64,000 bases of DNA, taken from the IMG/VR virus record IMGVR_UViG_3300046002_008717, positions 1-64,000 of that record. One strand, written 5' to 3'. Shown one piece after another: positions 52,114 through 62,030 of the stretch; the stretch's first letter is position 1, and each line of letters begins with the position of its first letter. The DNA comes from a virus. The notes under the pieces were generated by a model. It made no database searches. It saw only the letters and a list, made by a program, of their open reading frames with translations, and was not told the origin of the DNA. A program made the translations under genes and the position numbers.

Positions 52114-54627
52114 ATGGCTTTCTATCCTGAAAATAAAATACCAAAAACTGGAGCTCCTGTTTATAACGGTAACGGCGAACAATATATTATTTCTGATCCT
52201 AGATATTCCTATCATGACGGATTACAAAATACTGACAAAATAAAGAAATCATCTAGCGATAATATATATGATACCACTGGTGGAGCTAATGCTAGAGCTA
52301 AACAAATAGGATGTTCAGGTTACCACGAAACCCTGATAGACGGTATTAAGTACTATATGCCTTGCGAAAATGTAGATTCTTATGATTTACGTATAGAGCA
52401 ACTAGATAGTGCCTTAAACTTCACTTATATAGGTAACTATAGGGTATTATCATGGGATAAACCTTTTGAAAACGTATCATTGTATAAGGGATGGATTATT
52501 GATGCATCACATAGCAATAGTGCTGAACCTGTATTGGACGCAGATGATATTTCAATAGAATTTAGATATAGCATAGATGGAAAAACCTGGTCGTTATGGG
52601 TTAATGTAGGAACTGCGCTAATGGGTCTTACTAATGAATTTTCATTAATAGATGAAATAGTACTAGATCCAAGTAATAAATTTTATCCTGAATTTAGATT
52701 CACATCAGTTATAAAGGATGCTAATGGATCAAATATTTATGATCAAGGTGATGTAATAGATCCTTCCATAGTTATAGTTGCTTTTAATTTAGATTTAACC
52801 TATGCTGCTGCTCAAGAAATTCCTATCAATAGACCATCTATCATATGCTCAAATGAGGTTTCAAACAGACCTGTAATTTTCTCCGATTGTAATTTTACAT
52901 TTAATCCATATGCTGTAAACAAAGCACTAAACCTATATCAGGATTTAAGTTCTATGGTTAATAAAATATTTGGACTAGATGCAAATTATTATTCTATTCA
53001 GCCACAAGGTAGAGGGAAAGATGTAATATTAAAGGAATATACACTTTTTGATGTTGTCGAGGAAAAATGCGTCAAGGTAATGCTAAACCAAAACCAATTC
53101 CCTGATAATAAAATAAACTTTGATCCATTCGGAACAAATTATCAGGAGCCATTTGAAATACAGATGGATAAATTATATTTTGAATCTATTTTTGGAAAGG
53201 GATCACAACCAAGAAAGAGAGATATCATATATTTCCCAATGACTAATAGAATATATGAAATAAATGCTACGTATTTATTCAGAGATTTTATGAATGCACC
53301 AGTATATTTTAAAATGGAAATCAAAAAATATACGCCAAAAAGTAATACATATTTTAAAGATCCTACACTTAAGGAGGAGCTCGATGGAATAATGATCACC
53401 ACCAGAGACCTTTTTGGAGCTGATGTTACGGATGAAGAATTGAAGATAACAAACCCTCAGCAATATGCTACTACTATAAATCAAATGTCTCAAGATCCAA
53501 TTAGATCCTATGTATATAAAAATCTTGCTAATATAGGATATGATTTAAATAATAATTGGACTATAGTTTTTAATAATTATTATGACATGTCAACATCATT
53601 TAATGATGATATCGATTTTATAGCAGAACCACATAAATATAGAACTGCAATAGGATATAAGGTATTGCCGAAATTAGCAGCATCTGAGGAATTAGCATAT
53701 ACTGCTTGGTTTAGTATTAAGGATCTCTATGACAATAACCAGATGTTGAAGCGTCCATTCCCAATTATAAATATGGTACTAGAATCATATGACAGTGATT
53801 TTCTATATTTCGATACAACACCCAAAAAACACAGACTGGAAAAATGGCTGAATTACGATAGTAATCCTGAGGGATATGTATCAATAAGTGGGGATCTAAC
53901 ACATACGGGAGGATATCACGTAATCGATATTATAGATGATTATAAATTTAAAGTCGAAAATCTTAATATCGATTTTGATAATGACCTACCAATACCATGG
54001 AAAATGCAAAAAGCACAGTCCAGAAACTTAATAAGCGGTATCATGGGAGGTACAGGCGGTACAGGAGGAACAGAAGCTAATATTGGTACCGGATTTAGAA
54101 TTGACATAGTACACTCCGGTATAATAGATGAAAACAATAATCCATTTTTGGGTGAGGGTAGTCTTATTATAAAATTGAATGATAAAATAATAAATTCACC
54201 ATTACAATTTAAGCCTGTATTGGGTGATTGGTATGGTTTGGTTGTAAATTTTTCCAATGTATATAAACAAATAGCCATGAATATATGGGGTATGTCATAT
54301 GATCCAACATCAACTGGCGAACAATCAAGTAAATTAATAAAAATACATGATGATGCCAGATTAATAAAAGATCCAATTATATTTAATCACACTTCTAGTA
54401 TAAATAGAGATAATGATAGTCCATTCTATGGTGACGATACAAATGGATATAAAATATATACTAGTCCAATTTATTTAACTAATATAAGATTATTTAAGAA
54501 TATGATAGATATAGATAACCAATCAGCTGTATTAAATCAGAATATAGTTAGAGATTCGCATCTTTCTCATATAATAGATAATGCTAAACCTCTTCTCTCT
54601 ATTCCTAAATTTGCAAGAAATAAATAA
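52114..54627 (+). CDS. Large virion structural protein, unassigned
   Basis: 837 residues. Beta-rich N-terminal half (DLRIEQLDSALNFTYIG, SIEFRYSIDGKTWSLWVNVG), a central KDVILKEYTLFDVVEEKCV followed by RDIIYFPMTNRIYEINATYL, and a C-terminal LamG-like sandwich (~640-830: GTGFRIDIVHSGII, DWYGLVVNFSNVYKQ). A GGTGGTGGTE hinge (~645) separates the parts. It lies just before the terminase genes, the place of neck and baseplate genes in T4-likes. I do not recognise the family. Confidence 0.6.
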   Translation: MAFYPENKIPKTGAPVYNGNGEQYIISDPRYSYHDGLQNTDKIKKSSSDNIYDTTGGANARAKQIGCSGYHETLIDGIKYYMPCENVDSYDLRIEQLDSALNFTYIGNYRVLSWDKPFENVSLYKGWIIDASHSNSAEPVLDADDISIEFRYSIDGKTWSLWVNVGTALMGLTNEFSLIDEIVLDPSNKFYPEFRFTSVIKDANGSNIYDQGDVIDPSIVIVAFNLDLTYAAAQEIPINRPSIICSNEVSNRPVIFSDCNFTFNPYAVNKALNLYQDLSSMVNKIFGLDANYYSIQPQGRGKDVILKEYTLFDVVEEKCVKVMLNQNQFPDNKINFDPFGTNYQEPFEIQMDKLYFESIFGKGSQPRKRDIIYFPMTNRIYEINATYLFRDFMNAPVYFKMEIKKYTPKSNTYFKDPTLKEELDGIMITTRDLFGADVTDEELKITNPQQYATTINQMSQDPIRSYVYKNLANIGYDLNNNWTIVFNNYYDMSTSFNDDIDFIAEPHKYRTAIGYKVLPKLAASEELAYTAWFSIKDLYDNNQMLKRPFPIINMVLESYDSDFLYFDTTPKKHRLEKWLNYDSNPEGYVSISGDLTHTGGYHVIDIIDDYKFKVENLNIDFDNDLPIPWKMQKAQSRNLISGIMGGTGGTGGTEANIGTGFRIDIVHSGIIDENNNPFLGEGSLIIKLNDKIINSPLQFKPVLGDWYGLVVNFSNVYKQIAMNIWGMSYDPTSTGEQSSKLIKIHDDARLIKDPIIFNHTSSINRDNDSPFYGDDTNGYKIYTSPIYLTNIRLFKNMIDIDNQSAVLNQNIVRDSHLSHIIDNAKPLLSIPKFARNK

Positions 54628-54629
54628 AT

Positions 54630-55406
54630 ATGCCAAGAAGAAAGCCAAAACCAGAAAAAGTAATACAAGAAAGGATAAAAGAGAATCTGGATTCTATTCT
54701 AATAGACGAATCGAGGGATAGTATGATAGATATGAATTTCCAAGATTTGCCTAGGGTAAAAATATCAGACATGATGAATATTACCGATGAGCAAGCTACT
54801 GCTGCATCAGTTGCTAAGCAATTATTGGATTCTATTGCTAATTTTTATACCGATCTTGCTGATGATGAAAGCTCACATGTAGCATGGAAGAAAAAAGTCG
54901 ATGCAGTAAATATATCTGCCATGATGTTTCAATTGAAATCTGCACAACATGCGATTACAAAAATATTAGAAGAAATAGACTATGGTAATACAGATGTAAA
55001 ATTATTTGCAGTTCTTGCACAATTACAAGCTCAGATAATGCAGATGCCAAAAGATTATCAATCATATATGGAAAAAATGGAGATTAATTATAAGAAATCC
55101 AGAACAGAAATTGACGATAAGAAAGCAGCAAATGCAAGCATAATTACAGATGGAACACAGGAATACACATCTTCGCATATTACAAGCGATGGTGGAATTA
55201 GATCTAGAGGAACCAGAGGTATAATGGAAGGTCTTAGAGAAATAATGGGAACAGAGGTTATCGATATCAGAGCTGAAGTAGTTGATGCTAATGCATTAGT
55301 AAATGCTAAACAAAAAAAAGTGATGGATTTATCTAATCCATCTAATAAGAACGCGGATTTTGATGAGAATTCCAGTGATTATATAGTAGATTCTGATCTA
55401 TTTTAA
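54630..55406 (+). CDS. Small terminase candidate (T4 gp16 position)
   Basis: 258 residues, charged and mostly helical (PRRKPKPEKVIQERIKENL; HVAWKKKVDAVNISAMMFQL; ITKILEEIDYGNTDVKLFAVL), longer than T4 gp16 (about 164). The position, 9 bases before the large terminase, and the basic N-terminus suit a DNA-recognition subunit. Sequence alone does not prove it. Confidence 0.5.
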   Translation: MPRRKPKPEKVIQERIKENLDSILIDESRDSMIDMNFQDLPRVKISDMMNITDEQATAASVAKQLLDSIANFYTDLADDESSHVAWKKKVDAVNISAMMFQLKSAQHAITKILEEIDYGNTDVKLFAVLAQLQAQIMQMPKDYQSYMEKMEINYKKSRTEIDDKKAANASIITDGTQEYTSSHITSDGGIRSRGTRGIMEGLREIMGTEVIDIRAEVVDANALVNAKQKKVMDLSNPSNKNADFDENSSDYIVDSDLF

Positions 55407-55415
55407 GATATAAAT

Positions 55416-57236
55416 ATGGCTAACGTTGCACTAAATAATACAATAGAAACAACATCCTGGACAACAGCAAAAATAAACGAACTGCTAAGGAAGGTTGATG
55501 AAGACGGTATAGATTTTAAGGATATTGATAATCCATTTCATGATAACGATCCTGAATTAAAAAGAGCCAAGGTTCTATGGGAATATACAAATGAGGAAAT
55601 AATCGAAATAGAGAAATGTGCTAAGGATGTTACATACTTTGCAAAATATTGTAAGGTAATGATGGATGAGGGTTTAGATTATATACACCTTAGAGATTAT
55701 CAAGAATCAGTACTTAGAGAATATCAATCCAATAGATTTAATATATTTTTAGCACCCAGACAGGTTGGTAAATCAATAACATCATCAATAATTTTAGTTT
55801 GGTATCTTTTATTTAATCACGATAAAAATGCAATGATTCTAGCGAATGTTGGGGATACTGCAGAAGAATTAATGGATAAGATAAAATCCATCATAAAAGG
55901 ACTTCCTTTCTTTTTAAAACCTGGAATGTTGGTTAATAATGTAATGTCCATGAGATTTGATAATGGATGTAGGGTAATTGCCAAAACTACAACAAAAACA
56001 TCAGGTATTGGATTTACTATACACTTTCTTTATATGGATGAGTTTGCTCACATTAACGAGAATTTTATAGAAGCTTTCTTTAGATCCACATATCCAACTG
56101 TATCATCATCCAAGGTATCCCGTATCATCATAACATCAACTCCCAATGGGATGAATAAATTTTATGATATTTATAAAGCTGCTTTAGATGGGGAAAACTC
56201 ATTTAATCCTATTAGAGTAGATTGGTGGCAGGTTCCTGGCAGGGACGAAGCATGGAAACAGGTAGAAATTGGGAATCTTGGTAGTGAAGAATTATTCAAT
56301 CAGGAATATGGTAATCAATTTCTTAGTTCCTCGAATCTTTTATTAGGTTCGGAAGAACTTAAAAAAATAAAAGCGAATGAAACCGAATATACATGGCGAG
56401 AGATAAGCGATTTACATTATGCTGATGTTAATTATGAAAAATTAATATGGCATCCCAAATTTGATATTGACACGTGCAATTCTCCTGGAAATAAGTTTGT
56501 ATTAACCATAGATCTAAGTGAGGGTGCTAAAGGTGATTATACTGTTATAAATATATTCAAAGTTACTCCACTACCAAAATACATAATAGATAAAATAATA
56601 GAATTTGAAGATGAATCGGATTTTTTCGGTTTACTACAGGTTGGTATATTTAGGGATAATACAATTAAACTCGAAGACATAGCAAAAATCATTTATATAT
56701 TAGCAGAAAGTGTAATTAGCGTGGATAGAGTAAAGATAGCTATAGAAATGAATTATAAGGGTGAATTATTATACGATAGACTTAATAATAGGGAAGAATT
56801 TTTTGATGAAATGTTTTTGTATACAAAACATACAGAAGCAGCAAGAATAATGAAGATCGGAATAAAATACAACGAAAAAAACAAATTGAAGTATTGCGAG
56901 TTACTAAGAAGTCTAATAAAAGAAAATCGGTTATTCATAAACGAAAAAAAATGGACAATACCCGAGTTATTTACATTTGGGATGAATAAGTCAGGTACAT
57001 ATTCAAGTCAAAGTGGACACGATGATGTTGCCATGACGCTAGTAAATCTACCGGCATTAATGGACGGAAGCGATTTCAACCAAATGGTCAGTGACATTTT
57101 TGACGAAATGGAGGATAGTGTATATAAGGATATGATTATTGCAAAATTGGAAGGGGAATTACCATCAGATGAAGACATGAGAGATTTTTCTACCAAACAA
57201 GGACAGAGCTATAAGGATTTCAGTAAACTATTATAA
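55416..57236 (+). CDS. terL: Terminase large subunit (T4 gp17)
   Basis: 606 residues, the size of gp17. ATPase: Walker A A113-PRQVGKS-120, Walker B FLYMD208-E209, coupling motif ITSTP. RNase H-like nuclease: D366 (LTIDLSEGAKGDYT) and D536-D537 (SGHDDVAM). The motor drives DNA into the prohead and cuts concatemers. Downstream the sheath gene follows after an ~80-base gap with its own promoter-like motif. Confidence 0.95.
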   Translation: MANVALNNTIETTSWTTAKINELLRKVDEDGIDFKDIDNPFHDNDPELKRAKVLWEYTNEEIIEIEKCAKDVTYFAKYCKVMMDEGLDYIHLRDYQESVLREYQSNRFNIFLAPRQVGKSITSSIILVWYLLFNHDKNAMILANVGDTAEELMDKIKSIIKGLPFFLKPGMLVNNVMSMRFDNGCRVIAKTTTKTSGIGFTIHFLYMDEFAHINENFIEAFFRSTYPTVSSSKVSRIIITSTPNGMNKFYDIYKAALDGENSFNPIRVDWWQVPGRDEAWKQVEIGNLGSEELFNQEYGNQFLSSSNLLLGSEELKKIKANETEYTWREISDLHYADVNYEKLIWHPKFDIDTCNSPGNKFVLTIDLSEGAKGDYTVINIFKVTPLPKYIIDKIIEFEDESDFFGLLQVGIFRDNTIKLEDIAKIIYILAESVISVDRVKIAIEMNYKGELLYDRLNNREEFFDEMFLYTKHTEAARIMKIGIKYNEKNKLKYCELLRSLIKENRLFINEKKWTIPELFTFGMNKSGTYSSQSGHDDVAMTLVNLPALMDGSDFNQMVSDIFDEMEDSVYKDMIIAKLEGELPSDEDMRDFSTKQGQSYKDFSKLL

Positions 57237-57271
57237 CCATATAAATACGATAGCTACGATATTTCTATTAC

Positions 57272-57285
57272 TTTTTTGATATATA
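57272..57285 (+). promoter_or_regulatory. TTTTTTGATATATA promoter-like motif (copy 4)
   Basis: TTTTTTGATATATA (57272-57285), 29 bases before the tail sheath ATG at 57315. Sheath and tube genes are strongly expressed late in T4-like infections, which fits a late promoter. Confidence 0.6.
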
Positions 57286-57314
57286 GTACAGAAGTAAAAA
57301 TATATTGAAAAATA

Positions 57315-60300
57315 ATGGCAAATAAGGTAAAAATAGACTATTCACAATTTAGAGCATCTGGTGTATATACGCTTGAATTCGACGCGTCTCAAAACGTCAT
57401 ACTTACATCCCAAACTATTAGATTAGTAGTGGGATTCTCTAATAAGGGTCCTTTTAATACTCCAGTTTATATCCCGGACGTAACAACACTAATATCTATT
57501 TTTGGAGATGTGGATAGATCTCTTGAAAATAATGGATCATTCTTCCAAAGATCGATACTAACCTGTTTAAACGCGGGACCGGTTTTTGCTTTGAATCTTT
57601 TAAAAGTAAACGATGATATAACATCAGCAGATCCTGATACGGTAACGTATAAATCATACTCGCTTGATACTGAAGAAATTAATGGTGTACCAACAAGCAA
57701 ATTATATTCATCGTATTATAATAAAGAAAGATTTTGGTTCCCAGATACTAATTACTTTTTAGCAACACTAGGAACAGTAGATCAAGGTAAGTTATTAAAT
57801 TTAACAAATCTTGGTAAATCTCCTATGAGTATAATAATTAGAAAATCTTCTGATTCATCTAAACCAATTAAAGGGTATGATATTTTTGCAGTAGATTGGT
57901 ACGGATCTGATAAAGTTCCTACTTTTATGAATCCTTATGATTATATGTCTGATTACTTTATAGATGTAATAGGAGTTTATGGAGACTGGACAAACTATCA
58001 GGCATTAGCATTAGATCCTAAATGGAGCAACTATTTTACCAATAACGGATTTAAAAAATCCATGATGGATTCATTTCTTGCTAGCCCTGACGTTTCTATA
58101 GTAACATCAGTTACCGGATGTATAATCCCTGATTTTGTAGACCTTAATGGAATAAATCAATATATACAAACCTTAATAAATAACAATACGCCTTCTAGTG
58201 GATTATTTTGTGCAATTGACGAAAGAGCATTTGATGATATATGTGAGAGCACATCGAGAATAGATTTAGTTGGTCACCATTTAATAGACGGAAGAGATGT
58301 TAATAACGAATTTGCTATAACAAGAGTAAATTTCTTAAGTTACGATCAGGCTTTATCTGCAGATTATTTATATGCACAAAATTCTATTGGTATTACAGGG
58401 GCTACTGGATTTACCGGACCTGTTGGAGGTACTGCTTATACTGCAGGAATAAATACAGGAACACTATTTACATTAACAGGAGCAACAAGTGGTGTTATAT
58501 CCGGATCATTTTTACCATACAGCAGTTCTGCATATGATATGGGATTACATTATCTAGAAACATCTGGTGTAACTGGATCAGCAGGAGGATTTGAAACAGC
58601 AGCACAAAAAACACAATTGAAAACATTCCTATCCGTATCTTCATCTAGCGATCAGAAATTTATATTGGGTGTTGTTACTGGAGTATCAGGAACAACTGCT
58701 ACGGGTTTTGCTGAAGCAGATTTAATTAAATTGAAAGTTACAGGAACAAAAGAAATTGGTGGAGAACTTAGAATATATTTTACACATCCACTAGATACAA
58801 GTTTTTACAGAGGACAAGGAATAGTAGTAAAGCCTACTGATAATTTAGCTTCACTAAGCTCTAGTTTATATGCAGCTTCATACCAATTTGGTAATTCTGA
58901 TTACATAGACATAGCAAGTATTGCTACTCCTAGTGGTATAACTGGACCAGGTGCACCATTTGGTGTTGCTAATACGTTAATTGGATACAATGCTTCGAAA
59001 TTATATCAAGATAATAAATACGCAGAAGTTGTAAATAGTGATGTAATATGGTTGGATACCGTCGGTACACAACAGCAACATCTAGGTTTCGAATCTACTG
59101 TAGATAGAGATTTATTTAGCTTAGTATATGCTAGATCATTCAGTAACGAATCGCTTGATAATACAACAATAACAGATATAGCTGCTTTCGGAACAGATTA
59201 TACTACATATGGTACACAAGCGGGAGCGGGTACAACCAATATAGTTTCACAGGTTGGATCTATAAATTCATTAGTACCTTGTACATCAGTTGATGAATAT
59301 ACAATATTAATAACTAATGACTCTAATGGAAATGCTCCTCTATCGGTTGGAGATCTATTAGTTTCTAAGGAAGTTGATATATGTACATCCACTACAGGTG
59401 CAACACAAAAAAGATTAACAAAAGTAAAATCGGTAGCTAAAACTACAACATCAGGAACATATAAGGTTATTGCAGCAAGACCTATAGAAATAACTAGTAA
59501 TAGTGAAGTTAGAAAATTTCAATCTATAGCTCAATTTACTAAATCCTTTAATTTTACATATCTTAACGGATTTAAAACTAAAGCAGCGCATAGACCGAAT
59601 GGAACAGATGCAAGAGTAACTGAACTTCTTGAAGTTTTATATACTACCAATATAGCTAAAACCTTGGCATCTAAGGATATTATATCATTCAGATACATCG
59701 TTGATACATTCAGTGGTCAAATTTTACCTAGTTCTAAAAATGAATTAAGTAGACTTGCTAAACTGAGACAACAATCATTGGCTATAATAAATGCACCATC
59801 TATAGCACAATTTAGAAATAGCACAGATCCTAGATTTACAGATGAGCCTACGAGCACAAACCCGTATCCAAAATTAAATACCTCTTATATCGTATCGGGT
59901 GGTAATTTGGCATTGAATCCAACATATACATTCAGTTTACCTACTGATGATGAAGGTGCTAGATTTAGTGCATTTTATTCTCCTTATATAGTAGTAAGAG
60001 ACGGAAATAGAAACGTAAACATTCCGCCTGCAGCACACGTTTCTAATAATTTTATTAGAAAATTTGCTAACGGTGAACCGTATGCTATTATAGCTGGTCA
60101 AAAAAGAGGAATATTAAGTGGTGGCAATGTAGTTGGAGTTGAATACGAATATGATGATGATGATAGAGGAAACTTGGAAGTATTTGGTATAAATCCTATA
60201 GTAAAAAGAAAAGGTGTTGGTGTTATCATATTTGGTAACCAAACAGCATATCAAGAGGTAAATTCAGCATTTAATCTAGTTCACGTTAGAGATCTATTAA

Positions 60301-60608
60301 TAAGTATAGAAAGTGACGTTCAAGAAATATTGGCTAATTATCTATTTGATTTCAATGAAGATTCTATAAGATTAGAAATAAAAACTTTAGTTGATAATTA
60401 TTTAGATGGTGTTAGATCAGGTGGAGGTATATACTCATACCAAACAATAATGGATGCATCTAATAATACACCAGCTATTATAGATAAGAATATGGGTATA
60501 ATAGACGTTATAGTAGAACCAACTAGAGGTATACAAAAATTCATTAATAGAATAACAGTTACTAGAACAGGTGGTATTGCTGCTGGTGGATTTATACAAT
60601 TTGTATAA
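57315..60608 (+). CDS. gp18: Tail sheath protein (T4 gp18), enlarged
   Basis: 1097 residues against 659 in T4. N-terminal RLVVGFSNKGPFNTPVYIPD and FGDVDRSLENNGSFFQRSI, and the C-terminal sheath core (GVGVIIFGNQTAYQ, HVRDLLISIESDVQEIL, DNYLDGVRSGGGIYSYQTIM, IDVIVEPTRGIQKFINRITV), are clear. The central region ~200-800 contains extra, probably surface, domains with a collagen-like GITGATGFTGPVGG near 359-372. Contracts during infection around the gp19 tube. Confidence 0.93.
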   Translation: MANKVKIDYSQFRASGVYTLEFDASQNVILTSQTIRLVVGFSNKGPFNTPVYIPDVTTLISIFGDVDRSLENNGSFFQRSILTCLNAGPVFALNLLKVNDDITSADPDTVTYKSYSLDTEEINGVPTSKLYSSYYNKERFWFPDTNYFLATLGTVDQGKLLNLTNLGKSPMSIIIRKSSDSSKPIKGYDIFAVDWYGSDKVPTFMNPYDYMSDYFIDVIGVYGDWTNYQALALDPKWSNYFTNNGFKKSMMDSFLASPDVSIVTSVTGCIIPDFVDLNGINQYIQTLINNNTPSSGLFCAIDERAFDDICESTSRIDLVGHHLIDGRDVNNEFAITRVNFLSYDQALSADYLYAQNSIGITGATGFTGPVGGTAYTAGINTGTLFTLTGATSGVISGSFLPYSSSAYDMGLHYLETSGVTGSAGGFETAAQKTQLKTFLSVSSSSDQKFILGVVTGVSGTTATGFAEADLIKLKVTGTKEIGGELRIYFTHPLDTSFYRGQGIVVKPTDNLASLSSSLYAASYQFGNSDYIDIASIATPSGITGPGAPFGVANTLIGYNASKLYQDNKYAEVVNSDVIWLDTVGTQQQHLGFESTVDRDLFSLVYARSFSNESLDNTTITDIAAFGTDYTTYGTQAGAGTTNIVSQVGSINSLVPCTSVDEYTILITNDSNGNAPLSVGDLLVSKEVDICTSTTGATQKRLTKVKSVAKTTTSGTYKVIAARPIEITSNSEVRKFQSIAQFTKSFNFTYLNGFKTKAAHRPNGTDARVTELLEVLYTTNIAKTLASKDIISFRYIVDTFSGQILPSSKNELSRLAKLRQQSLAIINAPSIAQFRNSTDPRFTDEPTSTNPYPKLNTSYIVSGGNLALNPTYTFSLPTDDEGARFSAFYSPYIVVRDGNRNVNIPPAAHVSNNFIRKFANGEPYAIIAGQKRGILSGGNVVGVEYEYDDDDRGNLEVFGINPIVKRKGVGVIIFGNQTAYQEVNSAFNLVHVRDLLISIESDVQEILANYLFDFNEDSIRLEIKTLVDNYLDGVRSGGGIYSYQTIMDASNNTPAIIDKNMGIIDVIVEPTRGIQKFINRITVTRTGGIAAGGFIQFV

Positions 60609-60633
60609 TAAAATATAAAGATAATAATTAATT

Positions 60634-61188
60634 ATGGCAGGATTATCACACTATAACAATGGAATATCGGCAATCAATAAACAGGAGCCTGTTTATTTGA
60701 ATCAATTCGAAGTAAGTATAATACCTCCTGGAGTTATAGCGGGAGGTAAAATATTACTGGAGCATGTCACAAAAGTTAGTGGACTTTCTCTAGATAAAAA
60801 TCCAGGAATAATACAACAGAAATTTAAATTCGCTAAAAGGAATTATGCTGGTGGTAAACCTGAGAATACCTTTATGGATTTGAGTTTAAGTTTTAATGTC
60901 AATTTGGACGAATCTAATTCAATGTATGTTTTCAAAACATTAAGACAATGGTCGGATTTAATATACAATCCGCTAACTGGAGCAATGGGATTAAAAAATG
61001 ATTACGTCGGAACTATAGTCATATCGATATTTAATAAGCAGGGTGATGTATATAGAAGAATTACATGTAAAGATGCATTTCCAATTAAACCTATAACTCC
61101 GATGAATCTAAATTATACATCTACAGATCTATATAAAATAGATGATATGGTTTGGGCAGTTGATGTTTGGGAGGATCTATTCATATAA
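60634..61188 (+). CDS. gp19: Tail tube protein (T4 gp19), paralogue 1
   Basis: 184 residues; T4 gp19 has 163. LNQFEVSIIPPGV, then KVSGLSL, LRQWSDLIYNPLTGAMGLK and YVGTIVISIFNKQGDVYRRI are tube-protein features. The next gene repeats these at similar spacing, so the tube may be made of two protein types, or one may act at the tip or end. Placed 25 bases after the sheath gene. Confidence 0.92.
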   Translation: MAGLSHYNNGISAINKQEPVYLNQFEVSIIPPGVIAGGKILLEHVTKVSGLSLDKNPGIIQQKFKFAKRNYAGGKPENTFMDLSLSFNVNLDESNSMYVFKTLRQWSDLIYNPLTGAMGLKNDYVGTIVISIFNKQGDVYRRITCKDAFPIKPITPMNLNYTSTDLYKIDDMVWAVDVWEDLFI

Positions 61189-61203
61189 AATAATAATAAA
61201 TAA

Positions 61204-61779
61204 ATGTCAGGATTATCACATTTTAACAATTCAAAAGCGGGAATACTTAATAGAGAACCAGTTTTTCTTAACCAATTCTCTCTTATTATAAATCCTCCAG
61301 CAGGAATACTGGATGCAGGAAAACAATTTAATGGAGAAAGTATACTTGCACAGCAAGTAAAATCCATAACAGGATTGGCTGTAGATATCACACCAGCACA
61401 AACAGTGGAGCAACATTATAAATTTGCTACCAGAAGATATGCAGGCGGTGAGCCATCTACTAGTGATATGGCGTTATCTATGGAATTTGAAGTCAATTTG
61501 AATGATAAGAATTCTATGGAAGTATATAAAATATTAAGACAGTGGTCAGATTTAATCTACAACCCTCTAACTGGAGCTATGGGATTGAAAACAGATTACG
61601 TTGGATCTATGCTTATTACTGTATTTAACAAAAGAGGTGATATATTTAGAAAAATTAGAATACCATCATGTTTCTTAAGTGAAGCTATAAACCCAATGGA
61701 TCTTGATTATGAAACTCCAGCTATTTATACAATAACTGCTTCATGGATATGCGATACGTGGGAAGATTTATTCATATAA
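61204..61779 (+). CDS. gp19-like: Tail tube protein (T4 gp19), paralogue 2
   Basis: 191 residues, homologous to the previous protein (LRQWSDLIYNPLTGAMGLK identical; YVGSMLITVFNKRGDIFRKI). A few insertions in the first half (FNGESILAQQVK). Its TAA stop is immediately followed by copy 2 of the structured element and then a terminator, so it probably ends the sheath/tube operon. Confidence 0.92.
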   Translation: MSGLSHFNNSKAGILNREPVFLNQFSLIINPPAGILDAGKQFNGESILAQQVKSITGLAVDITPAQTVEQHYKFATRRYAGGEPSTSDMALSMEFEVNLNDKNSMEVYKILRQWSDLIYNPLTGAMGLKTDYVGSMLITVFNKRGDIFRKIRIPSCFLSEAINPMDLDYETPAIYTITASWICDTWEDLFI

Positions 61780-61921
61780 ACGTTAAAGTTTTCAAAATCC
61801 GAAACCTTATGTCAATTACAAGCTAAGATAATTATCTAATGGGACCCGGCGATAAATACTATTACTATATAGTAATCTAAGAGGGTTTAATTTATATTCA
61901 CTAGTTGAACCCTAAACTTAT
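61778..61921 (+). ncRNA. Duplicated structured intergenic element, copy 2
   Basis: Starts within the stop codon of the tube gene. The core (61822-61921) matches copy 1 at 98 of 100 bases, with palindromes AGATAATTATCT and ATTACTATATAGTAAT kept and GGGTTTAA/TTGAACCC forming an 8-bp stem (one G.U) here. The core is far better conserved than the leader, where conserved islands (AACGTTAAAGTTTT, GAAACC) alternate with variable ones. A terminator follows (61960-61984). Likely a 3'-UTR-derived or independent RNA; function unknown. Confidence 0.75.
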
Positions 61922-61959
61922 TATCTAACCCCAGTTTTTGAATAAAAGTAATAATTAAT

Positions 61960-61984
61960 AAAGACCTAATTTGGTCTTTTTTTT
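61960..61984 (+). terminator. Rho-independent terminator
   Basis: AAAGACC (61960-61966), loop TAATTT, GGTCTTT (61973-61979) and T tract. It ends the sheath/tube transcript or the structured RNA. Confidence 0.85.
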
Positions 61985-62030
61985 ATGTATGGTTATATAT
62001 GTAATATAATAATAAAAATTAATATAAATT

